A stretch of DNA of 64,000 nucleotides from UBA3206 sp963623875 (GTDB taxonomy: Bacteria; Bacillota_I; Bacilli_A; Acholeplasmatales; Anaeroplasmataceae): positions 16,148 through 80,147 of the forward strand of contig CAVFNL010000042.1 of NCBI GenBank assembly GCA_963623875.1, given 5' to 3'. This document shows positions 52,820 through 61,927 of the stretch, in pieces. The notes under the pieces were generated by a model, which was not told the DNA's origin, ran no database searches, and saw only the letters and a program-made list of their open reading frames with translations. Positions within the stretch are counted from its first letter, which is position 1. Each line of letters starts with the position of its first letter. Made by a program: the position numbers and the translations under genes.

Positions 52820-55800
52820 CTATTTTATTTCTTGCTTATTATTTATTTTATTAATTAATTTAGCATTATCTTTAAGCATTTCATTATTATGCTTAACTTC
52901 ATTAATAACCTCTTTTACTTCTAGAGGTTGTTTTAACATTTTATTTGTTAATTTTATATTAAATAAATCAATTTGTGCTTTGTATTTATTATAAAATTTA
53001 TCATCAACATTTTTTATTCCATTTGTTTTTTCAAACTCTGAAATACTACTATTTTGTATCTTAATCTTTTTCTCTTCATCATATGTATAAAGTTTTAAGA
53101 AATGGAATGCTTTTTCCATAGTTGTATGACTATCCTTACATCTATTTGCTAATGTTTTATAATTTTTATTAACGACTATTGTATCAGTTTTTATATTATT
53201 ACCACTAAACTTTAATGTTGTATGAGTAATAATATCTGATGGTGAATTTAATGCTTTAGCAAAATAAGCCGATACTATATCATCTTTATCAAGATTTGTA
53301 TGTGGATTAGACGAAATATATTCATTCGCAAGTTCATTTAAAGAACGACCATTAATAGATAGTTGATTATATAAATAATCTTTATAATTATCATTTAATA
53401 ACACATCTTTTAATAAATCATTTCCTGCCATTAATTGATCCTTAAAATCATTTAACATTACTTTAACATTTATAGCAGATAATCCTCTTTTAGATACATT
53501 TGTAATGTTATCAGAAGAAAGCGTTGATAGATCTATATTCTTCATATTTTCAATAGACTCAATATAGGCACTAACATCATTATCCTCTAGATTTTCGTAT
53601 TCTAAATCATTACCTCTTCCATAAAGACCATATAATGATACATCAACATCAAAGTCTATTGTTTTAGAATCTTTAACACTATGTTCTAAATATAATTTAG
53701 TTAAACCAGCCTTATTTCTTGATACATTAATATTATCGCTAAAAATCGTATCACATCCAAGTGAATAACTTACAAGAGAAGTTTCTTGAGCCTTATCATT
53801 TATGTTTTTAACACCAGTAAGAGCTTTAACTTCATCTTTTATATTAGCGTATAACGCTTCATAATATGAACGGCTTTCAGATAATTTATAATATAATTTA
53901 GGATTATTTGTTTTTAAATTAAAAACATATTCCTTATCACTATCAAATAGTTGGCCAATCATGAAGGCCGCATTTACTTTAGTATATAAATTATTAATAT
54001 TATCATAAACATTCATATCAAAAGATATATTATCATCCATAAAATCTGATATTAATTCATTACATATCTCTCTTGTTAAAGAAAAATCTCTATTATTTAT
54101 ATCACAGTCACGCTTTTGAATACTTAAAACATATTTTAATGTTTTTAACATTCTATTTTCAAAAGACTTATCTTTAAGAGACATAAAATATCTCATCAAA
54201 TCACGGTTTAGAGGTTCCGCTACTATAAGTTTTGGATCACTAACAATATATTTTTGAAGACATACACTAAAATCATACATCTTATGTTCATCAAGACAAT
54301 ATTTTTTTAAGATATCTCTATTCTTAAATATCTGTGAATCATCAATACCCTCACTAAATTCATCTAATAAATAAGCTGTATGTTCTTTAGAATTAAAGTC
54401 TTTTAATACCTCGTTATAAAATTTCTTAAATTCACGATTATTTATATTATTATCGCTATAATCAAAAACTAGTTCATCAATATAATCATTAAATTTATTA
54501 ATTTCTCTTTGAGCACTAGAAACATATTCATAATCTTTATAAGGCATAATATCAGAACCATTTACATAATTTTTAATAGTTTCTTTAGCCTTATCAATAA
54601 TATTTTTATGTCTTTCATCTTTATTTGTTAAAGATTTTTGTAGTGCTGTTTGATATTTTTCATTTAACGCGTCATCAGCATATTTAAAAACTAAAGGTAC
54701 TACATTTACTGTAAAAGTATTATTAAAAGATGATACATTTGCATATTCAACTACTTTATCAGCACTCTTTAGAGCACTTATGTATTTTTTTACTAATTCT
54801 TTGTGTAGTTCTATATCTGATAATTGTTCATATAAATCTTTTTTGTCTTCTTTAACTAATTCATAAATACTTTTACCATCAATATAAATAGAACTATAAG
54901 GCCTACTTACATACACATCATTTGTTATTTTAGTTGCAGGGAAAAAACGTACAAAATGGAATGTTAATACGTTATCATATCTAACTAGCACCTCTTCATT
55001 GTTTTCAAGAAGTTCTCCTACATAACAATCTATTTTAGTATTGTCTTTTGTGTAAAACTTAGCACAATTTTGCATAGATTTAATTTCGTAAAGACGTTCT
55101 CCCTCTTCTCTTAAACTAATATAATCAGAAAGGCCAAATGTTTTTACCTTAAATCCTAAAGCCACGAATTGATGCACTACATAGCCACCGATTGCATTTA
55201 CAATTTGACCTACTTTATTAAAATCTAATTGTTTATCATATGTATTAAATTTGTTTTCAAAATACGATAAATATTCCTCAGTATTCTTTTTATAATAGTC
55301 TTGAGTTAATACTGTAGCAGTAAGAAGTGTATAAATATCTTCCTCATCCATATTATTAATATCTATGTTATAATCATACTTTTTAAGTGTTGACATAACA
55401 TCTTCTAAATAAAATTCACTTAAGGCATCTAAGTATGGCTTTACATGTGCATTTTGGAAAGACATGTATTTTTCGTCACTTTGAAATTCCTTACTAACCT
55501 TAGGATATTTTGAAAATTCTAGAATTAAGTTGATACATTTTTCGTCGAATTCATTTACTTCATTTACGGATACATCCTTTTTCTTAGAACCTAAAAGAAG
55601 TGCAAAATTTTCAAGTGATCTTTCATCGTGATTATCTCCAGAAGGATCAATATTTAACTCTTTTTTCAACGCACTAGTTAAATATATTATTCTTTGATTT
55701 TTATAAAGTAGATTTTGATAAACATTATTAAAAATAGTATCTTTTTTCTTATTTAGATGAGTATTAGTATATTTGTTGAAATTTGGTAATTCATCATTTT

Positions 55801-55936
55801 TTTCTTTGATTTTATTCTTTTTTTCATTATCTATTTTTAATACTTTATTAGCATATTCATAGTAATTTAGACCATCTAAAATATCAATTTCTTCTTCAAA
55901 TTCATTATCTAAAATTAAATCTTCACGTTCTTGCAT
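52820..55936 (-). CDS. Large hypothetical cytosolic protein (1038 residues)
   Basis: Not recognised. No signal peptide or membrane segment; long helical, charged stretches rich in Asn, Asp, Lys and Tyr, with a Lys-rich C-terminal tail (NKMLKQPLEVKEVINEVKH, then KINNKQEIK). No tryptophan is apparent. The start at 55936 follows GAAGAGGTATTTT, the same type of site as the 1002-residue orphan at 8784. It is inserted into the otherwise conserved ylbF/ricA-miaB ... ymdB-rny neighbourhood, 10 bp before miaB, so it is co-transcribed with tRNA and mRNA processing genes. Confidence 0.85.
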   Translation of the reverse strand: MQEREDLILDNEFEEEIDILDGLNYYEYANKVLKIDNEKKNKIKEKNDELPNFNKYTNTHLNKKKDTIFNNVYQNLLYKNQRIIYLTSALKKELNIDPSGDNHDERSLENFALLLGSKKKDVSVNEVNEFDEKCINLILEFSKYPKVSKEFQSDEKYMSFQNAHVKPYLDALSEFYLEDVMSTLKKYDYNIDINNMDEEDIYTLLTATVLTQDYYKKNTEEYLSYFENKFNTYDKQLDFNKVGQIVNAIGGYVVHQFVALGFKVKTFGLSDYISLREEGERLYEIKSMQNCAKFYTKDNTKIDCYVGELLENNEEVLVRYDNVLTFHFVRFFPATKITNDVYVSRPYSSIYIDGKSIYELVKEDKKDLYEQLSDIELHKELVKKYISALKSADKVVEYANVSSFNNTFTVNVVPLVFKYADDALNEKYQTALQKSLTNKDERHKNIIDKAKETIKNYVNGSDIMPYKDYEYVSSAQREINKFNDYIDELVFDYSDNNINNREFKKFYNEVLKDFNSKEHTAYLLDEFSEGIDDSQIFKNRDILKKYCLDEHKMYDFSVCLQKYIVSDPKLIVAEPLNRDLMRYFMSLKDKSFENRMLKTLKYVLSIQKRDCDINNRDFSLTREICNELISDFMDDNISFDMNVYDNINNLYTKVNAAFMIGQLFDSDKEYVFNLKTNNPKLYYKLSESRSYYEALYANIKDEVKALTGVKNINDKAQETSLVSYSLGCDTIFSDNINVSRNKAGLTKLYLEHSVKDSKTIDFDVDVSLYGLYGRGNDLEYENLEDNDVSAYIESIENMKNIDLSTLSSDNITNVSKRGLSAINVKVMLNDFKDQLMAGNDLLKDVLLNDNYKDYLYNQLSINGRSLNELANEYISSNPHTNLDKDDIVSAYFAKALNSPSDIITHTTLKFSGNNIKTDTIVVNKNYKTLANRCKDSHTTMEKAFHFLKLYTYDEEKKIKIQNSSISEFEKTNGIKNVDDKFYNKYKAQIDLFNIKLTNKMLKQPLEVKEVINEVKHNNEMLKDNAKLINKINNKQEIK

Positions 55937-55965
55937 AAAATACCTCTTCAACTATTCCTTTTATA

Positions 55966-55994
55966 ATTATATTATAAAATATGAATTCTCTCAA
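55966..55994 (-). promoter_or_regulatory. Promoter of the large orphan-miaB-ylbF operon
   Basis: TTGAGA (55989-55994), 17-bp spacer, TATAAT (55966-55971). Confidence 0.77.
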
Positions 55995-55999
55995 GCGAT

Positions 56000-56029
56000 T
56001 AAGAAAAAATGGAGTGTTTTTACTCCATT
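56000..56029 (-). terminator. Terminator of ymdB
   Basis: AATGGAGT (56022-56029 on the minus strand) pairs with ACTCCATT (56009-56016), followed by TTTTCTT. The stem overlaps the ymdB stop codon. Confidence 0.83.
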
Positions 56030-56801
56030 AATTTTTGATTTCTTTAATTCTTGTAATCGAATTTTTTACACCATTAATATCTAATATTACAGCATTGAAT
56101 TGAATTTCTTTTCTTTCTGTAACATTTGTAGGTGTATATATACCAGTTCTAAATCTTTCGATGATAGCATCACTATCATCACCAAGTACCCCATTAAGAG
56201 GGCCTGTCATACCTACGTCAGTTACATATAACGTTCCTTTAGGAAGAACTCTTTCATCAGCTGTAGGCACATGCGTATGTGTCCCTACAACCGCATCTAC
56301 TTTTCCATCGAAATCTAAGCCAAATGCGATTTTTTCTGATGTAGCTTCAGCATGAAAGTCAACAATTATGTAATCAGTCTTACCTTTTACCTCATTTATT
56401 ATTCTATCCATCACGGTAAAAGGATTATCTAGCGACATATTGTTCATATATACTCTTCCAAGTAAATTTACGATTGTTATATTCTTATCATTATATCTTA
56501 ATGTTAAATATCCAACTCCTAAATCGGAATTAAAGTTGGCAGGTCTTATTATTTTAGAATCATTTATATAATTTTTGATATCACGTTGTGAGAATGTATG
56601 ATTTCCCATTGTTATGGCGAATACACCCATTTTCATAATTCTATCATAATCTTTTTTTCTTAGTCCGCGACCATTCGTAATATTTTCGGCATTAACAATT
56701 ATTAAATTAATTCTATTTTCTTGCCTAATTCGTGCTATATTTTGTTCTAAATATAAAAGGCCAGCTTCACCTACGATATCGCCTATAAATAATATTCTCA
56801 T
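56028..56801 (-). CDS. ymdB: YmdB family metallophosphoesterase (TIGR00282)
   Basis: A 257-residue dinuclear-metal phosphodiesterase; in B. subtilis YmdB hydrolyses cyclic nucleotides and influences biofilm and motility gene expression together with RNase Y. Motifs: FIGDIVGEAG, NAENITNGRG, MGNHTFSQ, VDFHAEATSEK and VGTHTHVPTADER. The start at 56801 follows AAAGGA; an earlier in-frame start would overlap the rny terminator. It lies directly downstream of rny, as in B. subtilis. Confidence 0.93.
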   Translation of the reverse strand: MRILFIGDIVGEAGLLYLEQNIARIRQENRINLIIVNAENITNGRGLRKKDYDRIMKMGVFAITMGNHTFSQRDIKNYINDSKIIRPANFNSDLGVGYLTLRYNDKNITIVNLLGRVYMNNMSLDNPFTVMDRIINEVKGKTDYIIVDFHAEATSEKIAFGLDFDGKVDAVVGTHTHVPTADERVLPKGTLYVTDVGMTGPLNGVLGDDSDAIIERFRTGIYTPTNVTERKEIQFNAVILDINGVKNSITRIKEIKN

Positions 56802-56821
56802 ACTATAAAATTCCTTTTCTA

Positions 56822-56856
56822 ATAAAAAACACCTATACCATTTTTTGTATAGGTGC
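56822..56856 (-). terminator. Terminator between rny and ymdB
   Basis: CACCTATAC (56847-56855 on the minus strand) pairs with GTATAGGTG (56830-56838), followed by TTTTTTATT. It may be leaky, since no clear separate ymdB promoter is seen. Confidence 0.85.
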
Positions 56857-56864
56857 ATTTTAGA

Positions 56865-58460
56865 TTACTTAGCTGTTTCAACTGCTCTCTTTTCACGAAT
56901 AACAGTTACTTTAATAGTACCTGGGTAATTTAGTTTTGATTCTACTTGATTTTTGATTTCTCTTGCAATTTTAATTGTTTCAAGATCATCAACTTGATCA
57001 GGATTTACAATAACTCTTACCTCTCTACCTGCTTGAATTGCATATGATGATTGAACACCCTTTACGCTATTAGATATTTCTTCTAATGATTCAAGTCTCT
57101 TTGTATAATTTTCTAAGCTATCACTACGTGCTCCAGGACGTGCACTTGATAGTGCATCAGCTGCGGCAACAAGTACTGCGATTACGCTCTTAGGTGGTAC
57201 ATCTTCATGATGCGATGCGATTGCATCAATAACCTCTTTTGGTTCATGATACTTAGTAGCTAATTCTACACCAATTTCAACATGGGAACCTTCAACCTCG
57301 TGGTCAACAGCTTTTCCTATGTCATGTAATAAGCCTGCTCTTCTTGCAAGCGTTTCGTTTTCACCAAGTTCTGCAGCTAATTTACCTGCCAAGAATGATG
57401 TTTCTAGCGAATGTTGTAATACATTTTGTCCAAAAGATGTACGATAATATAATCTTCCGATAAGTCTTACTAAATCAGGATGAAGTTTTCCAATTCCTGC
57501 TTTAAATATAGCTTCTTCTCCTCTTTCACGGATGTCCATTTCAACTTCTTGTCTACATCTTTCAACAACTTCTTCAATTCTAGCAGGATGAATTCTTCCA
57601 TCGCTTACTAGCATCTCTAAAGATTTCTTGGCAATTTCACGTCTAATAGGGTCAAAGCAAGATACAACGACTGCATCTGGAGTATCATCAATAATTAAAT
57701 CCACACCTGTCATAGATTCAATAGCTCTGATGTTTCTTCCTTCACGTCCTATTATACGTCCCTTCATTTCATCTGATGGGATAGAAACTGTAGTAGCAGT
57801 TGTTTCTCCAACAGTTTCTCCTGAATATTTTTGGATAGCCATAGATAAGATATTTTTTGCAGTATTTCTTACCTCATTACGTGCTTTTTCTTCTTCTTCC
57901 TTAATATATGTTGCGATTTCTGTAGCCATTTCTTCCTTTACAGAATCCATAATAATTTTAGAAGCATCTTCCTTAGTTAATCCAGAAATTTCAACAAGTT
58001 TTTCTTCTTGTTCCTGTAGTGTTTTTTCCACTTTGTTATTTAGTTGTTCTAATTCATTTTTCTTTTCATCTAATTTAGATTCTTTGACATTTAATAATTC
58101 TTCCCTACGATCTAGATTAGAACTACGTCTGTCTAGTGAATCTTCACGTTGATTTACTTTATTTTCAAGTTCAACAACAGTTTGCTTTCTCTCACGTATA
58201 TCGTTCTCAGCTTCTTGCTTCATAACGAAAATTTCTTGTTTTGTTTCAGCAATAGATTCTTTTTTTACACGGTCACACTCAGCTTCAGTATCTGCCATAA
58301 GCTTATCAGCGGCTTCTTTTCCTCTTAAAAATGTTTGCTCATCTGACTTAATTTTAATTTTCTTGCCTATAAAAAGACCTGCAACTGCCCCAACAGCTAA
58401 ACACAAAATGAAGCCAACGACCATAATTCCTACAATTAGTCCTTTACCAATTAGGAACAT
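56865..58460 (-). CDS. rny: Ribonuclease Y
   Basis: Membrane-anchored endoribonuclease that starts mRNA decay. Residues 4-28 form the N-terminal membrane anchor; a long coiled coil (about 35-200) follows; KH domain with GREGRNIRAIESMTGVDL; HD domain with LLHDIGKAVDHEVEGSH and ASHHEDVPP as metal ligands. 531 residues, near the usual 520. The start is preceded by GGAGGTG. Next to ymdB and close to miaB and ylbF, matching the B. subtilis order with a large gene inserted. Confidence 0.98.
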   Translation of the reverse strand: MFLIGKGLIVGIMVVGFILCLAVGAVAGLFIGKKIKIKSDEQTFLRGKEAADKLMADTEAECDRVKKESIAETKQEIFVMKQEAENDIRERKQTVVELENKVNQREDSLDRRSSNLDRREELLNVKESKLDEKKNELEQLNNKVEKTLQEQEEKLVEISGLTKEDASKIIMDSVKEEMATEIATYIKEEEEKARNEVRNTAKNILSMAIQKYSGETVGETTATTVSIPSDEMKGRIIGREGRNIRAIESMTGVDLIIDDTPDAVVVSCFDPIRREIAKKSLEMLVSDGRIHPARIEEVVERCRQEVEMDIRERGEEAIFKAGIGKLHPDLVRLIGRLYYRTSFGQNVLQHSLETSFLAGKLAAELGENETLARRAGLLHDIGKAVDHEVEGSHVEIGVELATKYHEPKEVIDAIASHHEDVPPKSVIAVLVAAADALSSARPGARSDSLENYTKRLESLEEISNSVKGVQSSYAIQAGREVRVIVNPDQVDDLETIKIAREIKNQVESKLNYPGTIKVTVIREKRAVETAK

Positions 58461-58536
58461 TGTTACACCTCCATTTTGTTTATTAAAATTTCAAATATAA
58501 TTAAATGTAGTAAATTACATTTCAAAATTCTATTTT

Positions 58537-58565
58537 ATTATACATTATAAAAACGTTTTAGTCAA
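58537..58565 (-). promoter_or_regulatory. Promoter of rny
   Basis: TTGACT (58560-58565), 17-bp spacer, TATAAT (58537-58542). The leader is about 70 nt and contains ATGTA/TACAT arms that could form a small hairpin. Confidence 0.82.
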
Positions 58566-58630
58566 TTAATAACGGCTTTTATTAATTTTTTTAAATTATT
58601 GTAAAATGCATACTTTTAGTTTATAATTAT

Positions 58631-58638
58631 GCTATATA
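58631..58638 (+). promoter_or_regulatory. Extended -10 promoter of the 213-residue protein gene
   Basis: TGC then TATATA (58633-58638), followed by AGGTGGGGATTTT and the ATG 13 bases after the -10 box. The expected leader is under 10 nt. Confidence 0.5.
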
Positions 58639-58651
58639 AGGTGGGGATTTT

Positions 58652-59293
58652 ATGTCTAAGAAAATTAAAGTTAAAAATGATGAAAATAAACAAAACATTT
58701 CATCTAAAATATATAAATGGAGAAAGTGGATTATAATAGGAATATTTCTTTTATTCATAATAATATTAATACCTACTGCATATTTAATAGAATATTCTAA
58801 AACAAAAGTAACTCCTTTTGAATCTACAAGCCACACAACTATTTCGAATTTTTCTAAACTAGATGATTTTAAATTTGATTTTTATTGTTCGAGTTATGGT
58901 GAAAAAGATAAAAGTGAAGACTCAAAAGCATTAATATTTAAATATTCAATATCCGAGTTTGATACAACATCATACAGCTATTCATCAATAAAAATTGCGG
59001 TAGCTATAGGCGATAGACATTGGACAAAAAATTATTATGAAGGATCATCCCAAACAATTTATTCTTCGTCAGTATCTTCTACATCATCAAAAAACGGAAC
59101 TTATACTTCTCTTAGTAGTTATACATATTCATACCCTGAATCTAAATGGGGTATAATCAAAGTTTCACATCCAACAGTATGGGTTCTTCTAACATACAAA
59201 AAGACTAAATCATCTTCTTCAAAAGATATGTCATATATGATTGAATTATCTTATAGCAAATGGTTTAGATCAGGAGAAACAAAAATAATTTAA
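58652..59293 (+). CDS. Hypothetical membrane-anchored protein (213 residues)
   Basis: Not recognised. A basic cytosolic N-terminus (1-27) leads to one membrane helix (WIIIGIFLLFIIILIPTAYL), then an exported domain of about 160 residues rich in Ser, Thr and Tyr, probably beta. It is followed by a short terminator and a second unknown gene 33 bp on. Confidence 0.75.
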   Translation: MSKKIKVKNDENKQNISSKIYKWRKWIIIGIFLLFIIILIPTAYLIEYSKTKVTPFESTSHTTISNFSKLDDFKFDFYCSSYGEKDKSEDSKALIFKYSISEFDTTSYSYSSIKIAVAIGDRHWTKNYYEGSSQTIYSSSVSSTSSKNGTYTSLSSYTYSYPESKWGIIKVSHPTVWVLLTYKKTKSSSSKDMSYMIELSYSKWFRSGETKII

Positions 59294-59312
59294 AGCCTAT
59301 ATGGCTTTTTAT
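59292..59312 (+). terminator. Short hairpin terminator between two unknown genes
   Basis: AAAGCC and GGCTTT arms with a 5-nt loop, followed by TTATTTT. The stem is short, so some read-through is likely. Confidence 0.55.
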
Positions 59313-59325
59313 TTTGAGGTACATT

Positions 59326-60108
59326 ATGGACACAAAAAACTTTCTTTCATATTCTAAAAAATGTCGTGAAGATTTTTTAAACATATTATCAAATATAAAA
59401 GAACAAAATATGGAACTAATTCCACGAGGAGAAGACTTTTTTTACCTTCAAAACGTATATAAAGCGTATGAAAAATACCTTCATAAACTTCAAGAAGACT
59501 ATAACAAAGAATACAATTTAAATATCAATTTTGATAATATTTGTTATGATTTTCTAACTACAATAAAAGATCAATGTGAAGATGCGTCGTTTATTACTCG
59601 TGACCAAAAATGTCAAAATATAGCATGCATCGAATACAATATAGTTGTCGATATTCATAAATTCGCATATGAATTATATTCTTTTAATCACAATTTAAAT
59701 GAAATAGATTTTTTCCACGGTACTTCCCTTAGTGAACTACTAGAAAATAATATGATTACAATAGAAAAATTTAGAGAAGAATCATTCTATGATATCGATA
59801 ACTTCAACCATATCACTCTACCTGATGACATAAATTATCTTATCAGTTCAGAAATGATTGATATATATTTACTAGCTTGTTTATCCGATGTTTATGAATC
59901 AAAAGATTATGAAGATTTTTTTAATATCATATATACATTTAACAACAAAAAATTATTATCAAAAAGCGTTTATAGATATTTTATAACTATTGAAGATCTG
60001 TTTAAAATGAAAAAAGGAATAATAAAAAATATCACATCAACACTCATAATTATGTGCGTTATATTATCTGTAGCAATAATGTTTGCATATTATGTTATCT
60101 TAAAATAG
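59326..60108 (+). CDS. Hypothetical protein with C-terminal membrane helix (260 residues)
   Basis: Not recognised. A helical soluble domain (about 1-235; for example SKKCREDFLNILSNIKEQ) with several Cys, ending in a single C-terminal membrane helix (about 238-258). This gives a tail-anchored layout, which is uncommon in bacteria. The ATG at 59326 follows GAGGT; an in-frame TTG lies 12 bases earlier. It follows the 213-residue unknown on the same strand. Confidence 0.75.
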   Translation: MDTKNFLSYSKKCREDFLNILSNIKEQNMELIPRGEDFFYLQNVYKAYEKYLHKLQEDYNKEYNLNINFDNICYDFLTTIKDQCEDASFITRDQKCQNIACIEYNIVVDIHKFAYELYSFNHNLNEIDFFHGTSLSELLENNMITIEKFREESFYDIDNFNHITLPDDINYLISSEMIDIYLLACLSDVYESKDYEDFFNIIYTFNNKKLLSKSVYRYFITIEDLFKMKKGIIKNITSTLIIMCVILSVAIMFAYYVILK

Positions 60109-60128
60109 CACATTACTTAATCATAAAA

Positions 60129-60161
60129 AAATGAAAACTGCAATTTACGCAATTTTCATTT
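60129..60161. terminator. Bidirectional terminator, end of the TrpXYZ-like operon
   Basis: AATGAAAA...TGC and GCA...TTTTCATT arms around AATTTAC. T-rich runs follow on both strands, seven Ts on the minus strand, so it ends the ABC operon and the convergent unknown gene. Confidence 0.75.
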
Positions 60162-60168
60162 ATTTTTA

Positions 60169-60936
60169 TTATTCAGAAAGGAGTGTAACATCGCTAAAAT
60201 TACCAGAATATGTCTTTAGCAATGCTTCTTCTGTCATATTTCTTTTTTCATCCCCTGAAATATCAAGTACAACATGACCACCATTTAATATAATTAGTCT
60301 ATTACCATATTTTAAGGCAGTTTTTAAATTATGAGTGATCATTAAAGTTGCAATTTTCTTTTCAGTAACAATTCTATTTGTAATCTCCATTACAACTTCT
60401 TGTGTTTTAGGATCGAGTGCCGCAGTATGTTCGTCAAGTAACAAAACCTTAGGATTTGAATTGGTTGCCATATAAAGTGTTAAAGATTGTCTTTGACCTC
60501 CTGATAATTGCTTTGCAGGGGTTTCAAATTGTTTTTCTAGGCCTAAACCATATGATTCAATGTCTTTTATAGCATTATTTTTATACTCTTTTTTCTTGAA
60601 AAAAGATACTTTTCCTTTGGTTGATAAAAGCATATTTTCAAATACGCTTAAGTTAGGCGCAGTACCTCTTAGTGGATCTTGATATACAACACCTATTTCT
60701 TTTGCTCTTTTATGTTGAGGTATTCCATTTAAATTCTTACCATCTAATATAATATCTCCGCTATAGTCAACTGTTCCTAATATAGAATTGAATAATGTTG
60801 ATTTTCCTGCTCCATTAGACCCAAGGATGCATATAAAGTCATCATCTGCTATATTAAGATTAAATTTTTTTAATACCATTTTTTCCATAGGAGTTCCTTG
60901 ATTGAATCCTACAGTTAAATTTTTAATTTCAATCAT
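60169..60936 (-). CDS. ABC transporter ATPase (TrpZ-like)
   Basis: A 255-residue ABC ATPase. Walker A GSNGAGKST, Q-loop VYQDPLRGTAPNL, signature LSGGQRQSL, Walker B VLLLDEHTAALD and switch MITHNLKTALKYG. The DEHTAALD form, with His after Glu, is typical of the TrpZ-like/YufO-type group. The start at 60936 follows AAAGGAGG and overlaps the permease gene by eight bases. Energises uptake by the two upstream genes' products. Confidence 0.93.
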   Translation of the reverse strand: MIEIKNLTVGFNQGTPMEKMVLKKFNLNIADDDFICILGSNGAGKSTLFNSILGTVDYSGDIILDGKNLNGIPQHKRAKEIGVVYQDPLRGTAPNLSVFENMLLSTKGKVSFFKKKEYKNNAIKDIESYGLGLEKQFETPAKQLSGGQRQSLTLYMATNSNPKVLLLDEHTAALDPKTQEVVMEITNRIVTEKKIATLMITHNLKTALKYGNRLIILNGGHVVLDISGDEKRNMTEEALLKTYSGNFSDVTLLSE

Positions 60937-61900
60937 TTGAGGATTCCTCCTTTTCATTAAGCTTAAGAGCAGCTTCTTTCTTCTTTCTATTATGTTTAAA
61001 ATCAGATGTGAATTTAGAAATAAACATAACTAGTACTATTAAACTAGAAGTAATCAAATATAAATAATTTGTATCGATAAATTCAATTCTAAGCGCAATT
61101 GCATAAATAAATCTATATACTACTGAACCTATAAATATACCTACTAACATAATATTCAAGTTATGTGATCTTAGTACTACGATTTCACCTATGATAATTG
61201 TTGCGACTCCTACAACCATCATTCCTGTTTCACTTTTTGCAAAATATGATGATTGTTGCATTACAAAAAGTGATCCTGCAAGTGCAACCAAACCATTAGA
61301 TAACATTAACCCTATAATTTTCATAAGGTCTGTTGAAATGCATTGTGTTTTAGTCATTTGTTCATTATCACCACACGCGCGAATAGAAAGTCCTAACTTT
61401 GTTTTGAAAAATAGTGATAATAAAGCACCAACTAAGATAACTATAAAAAGCATTATAAACATTTTACTTACATTAGTTGCATTAAATATACTAAAAAGTG
61501 TTACACCTTTTTCTCCAGATAGACCTATTGATGAATTTAACATACCATTATGTTTTGTAACAATAATATTTATTGTATAGAAAGCTGTAAGTGTTAAAAT
61601 TCCCGATAAAACACTATTTATTTTTAATTTTGTATGTAAAACAGCTGTAACAAGACCTGAAAAAGATCCGCCAAGAAACGCACATATTAGTCCAATAAAA
61701 GGTTTAATGTTTTGTGCTCCACCAAAGTCTACGATTGAATTTGAGCAAATCATTGCAGTTATTGCGGCACCAAATCCAAAAGATGCTTCAACAGTTAAAT
61801 CTGTAATGTTTAAAATTTTGAATGATAAGAATACGCCAAAGCCCAGTATGGCAAATACTGAGGCAATGGTAATGGTATCCATGATTGTGTTTCCACTCAT
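60929..61900 (-). CDS. ABC transporter permease (TrpY-like)
   Basis: A 323-residue permease of the branched-chain amino acid type (BPD_transp_2), with eight or nine hydrophobic segments. The family start LSFKILNITDLTVEASFGFGA corresponds, split here, to LNITDLTVEASFG, seen in TrpY-like permeases; FKTKLGLSIRACGDNEQMT is the coupling region. Ribosome binding site GAAGGTGATTTT. It lies 27 bp after the binding-protein gene. Confidence 0.93.
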   Translation of the reverse strand: MSGNTIMDTITIASVFAILGFGVFLSFKILNITDLTVEASFGFGAAITAMICSNSIVDFGGAQNIKPFIGLICAFLGGSFSGLVTAVLHTKLKINSVLSGILTLTAFYTINIIVTKHNGMLNSSIGLSGEKGVTLFSIFNATNVSKMFIMLFIVILVGALLSLFFKTKLGLSIRACGDNEQMTKTQCISTDLMKIIGLMLSNGLVALAGSLFVMQQSSYFAKSETGMMVVGVATIIIGEIVVLRSHNLNIMLVGIFIGSVVYRFIYAIALRIEFIDTNYLYLITSSLIVLVMFISKFTSDFKHNRKKKEAALKLNEKEESSND

Positions 61901-61927
61901 AAAATCACCTTCTTTAATTTTTAAGTG

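Noticed and set aside
57628..58152. A 174-codon open frame on the plus strand inside rny
   Set aside because: It is the complement of the RNase Y coiled coil and KH region, has no ribosome binding site and shows low-complexity Ser-rich translation, typical of an antisense shadow.
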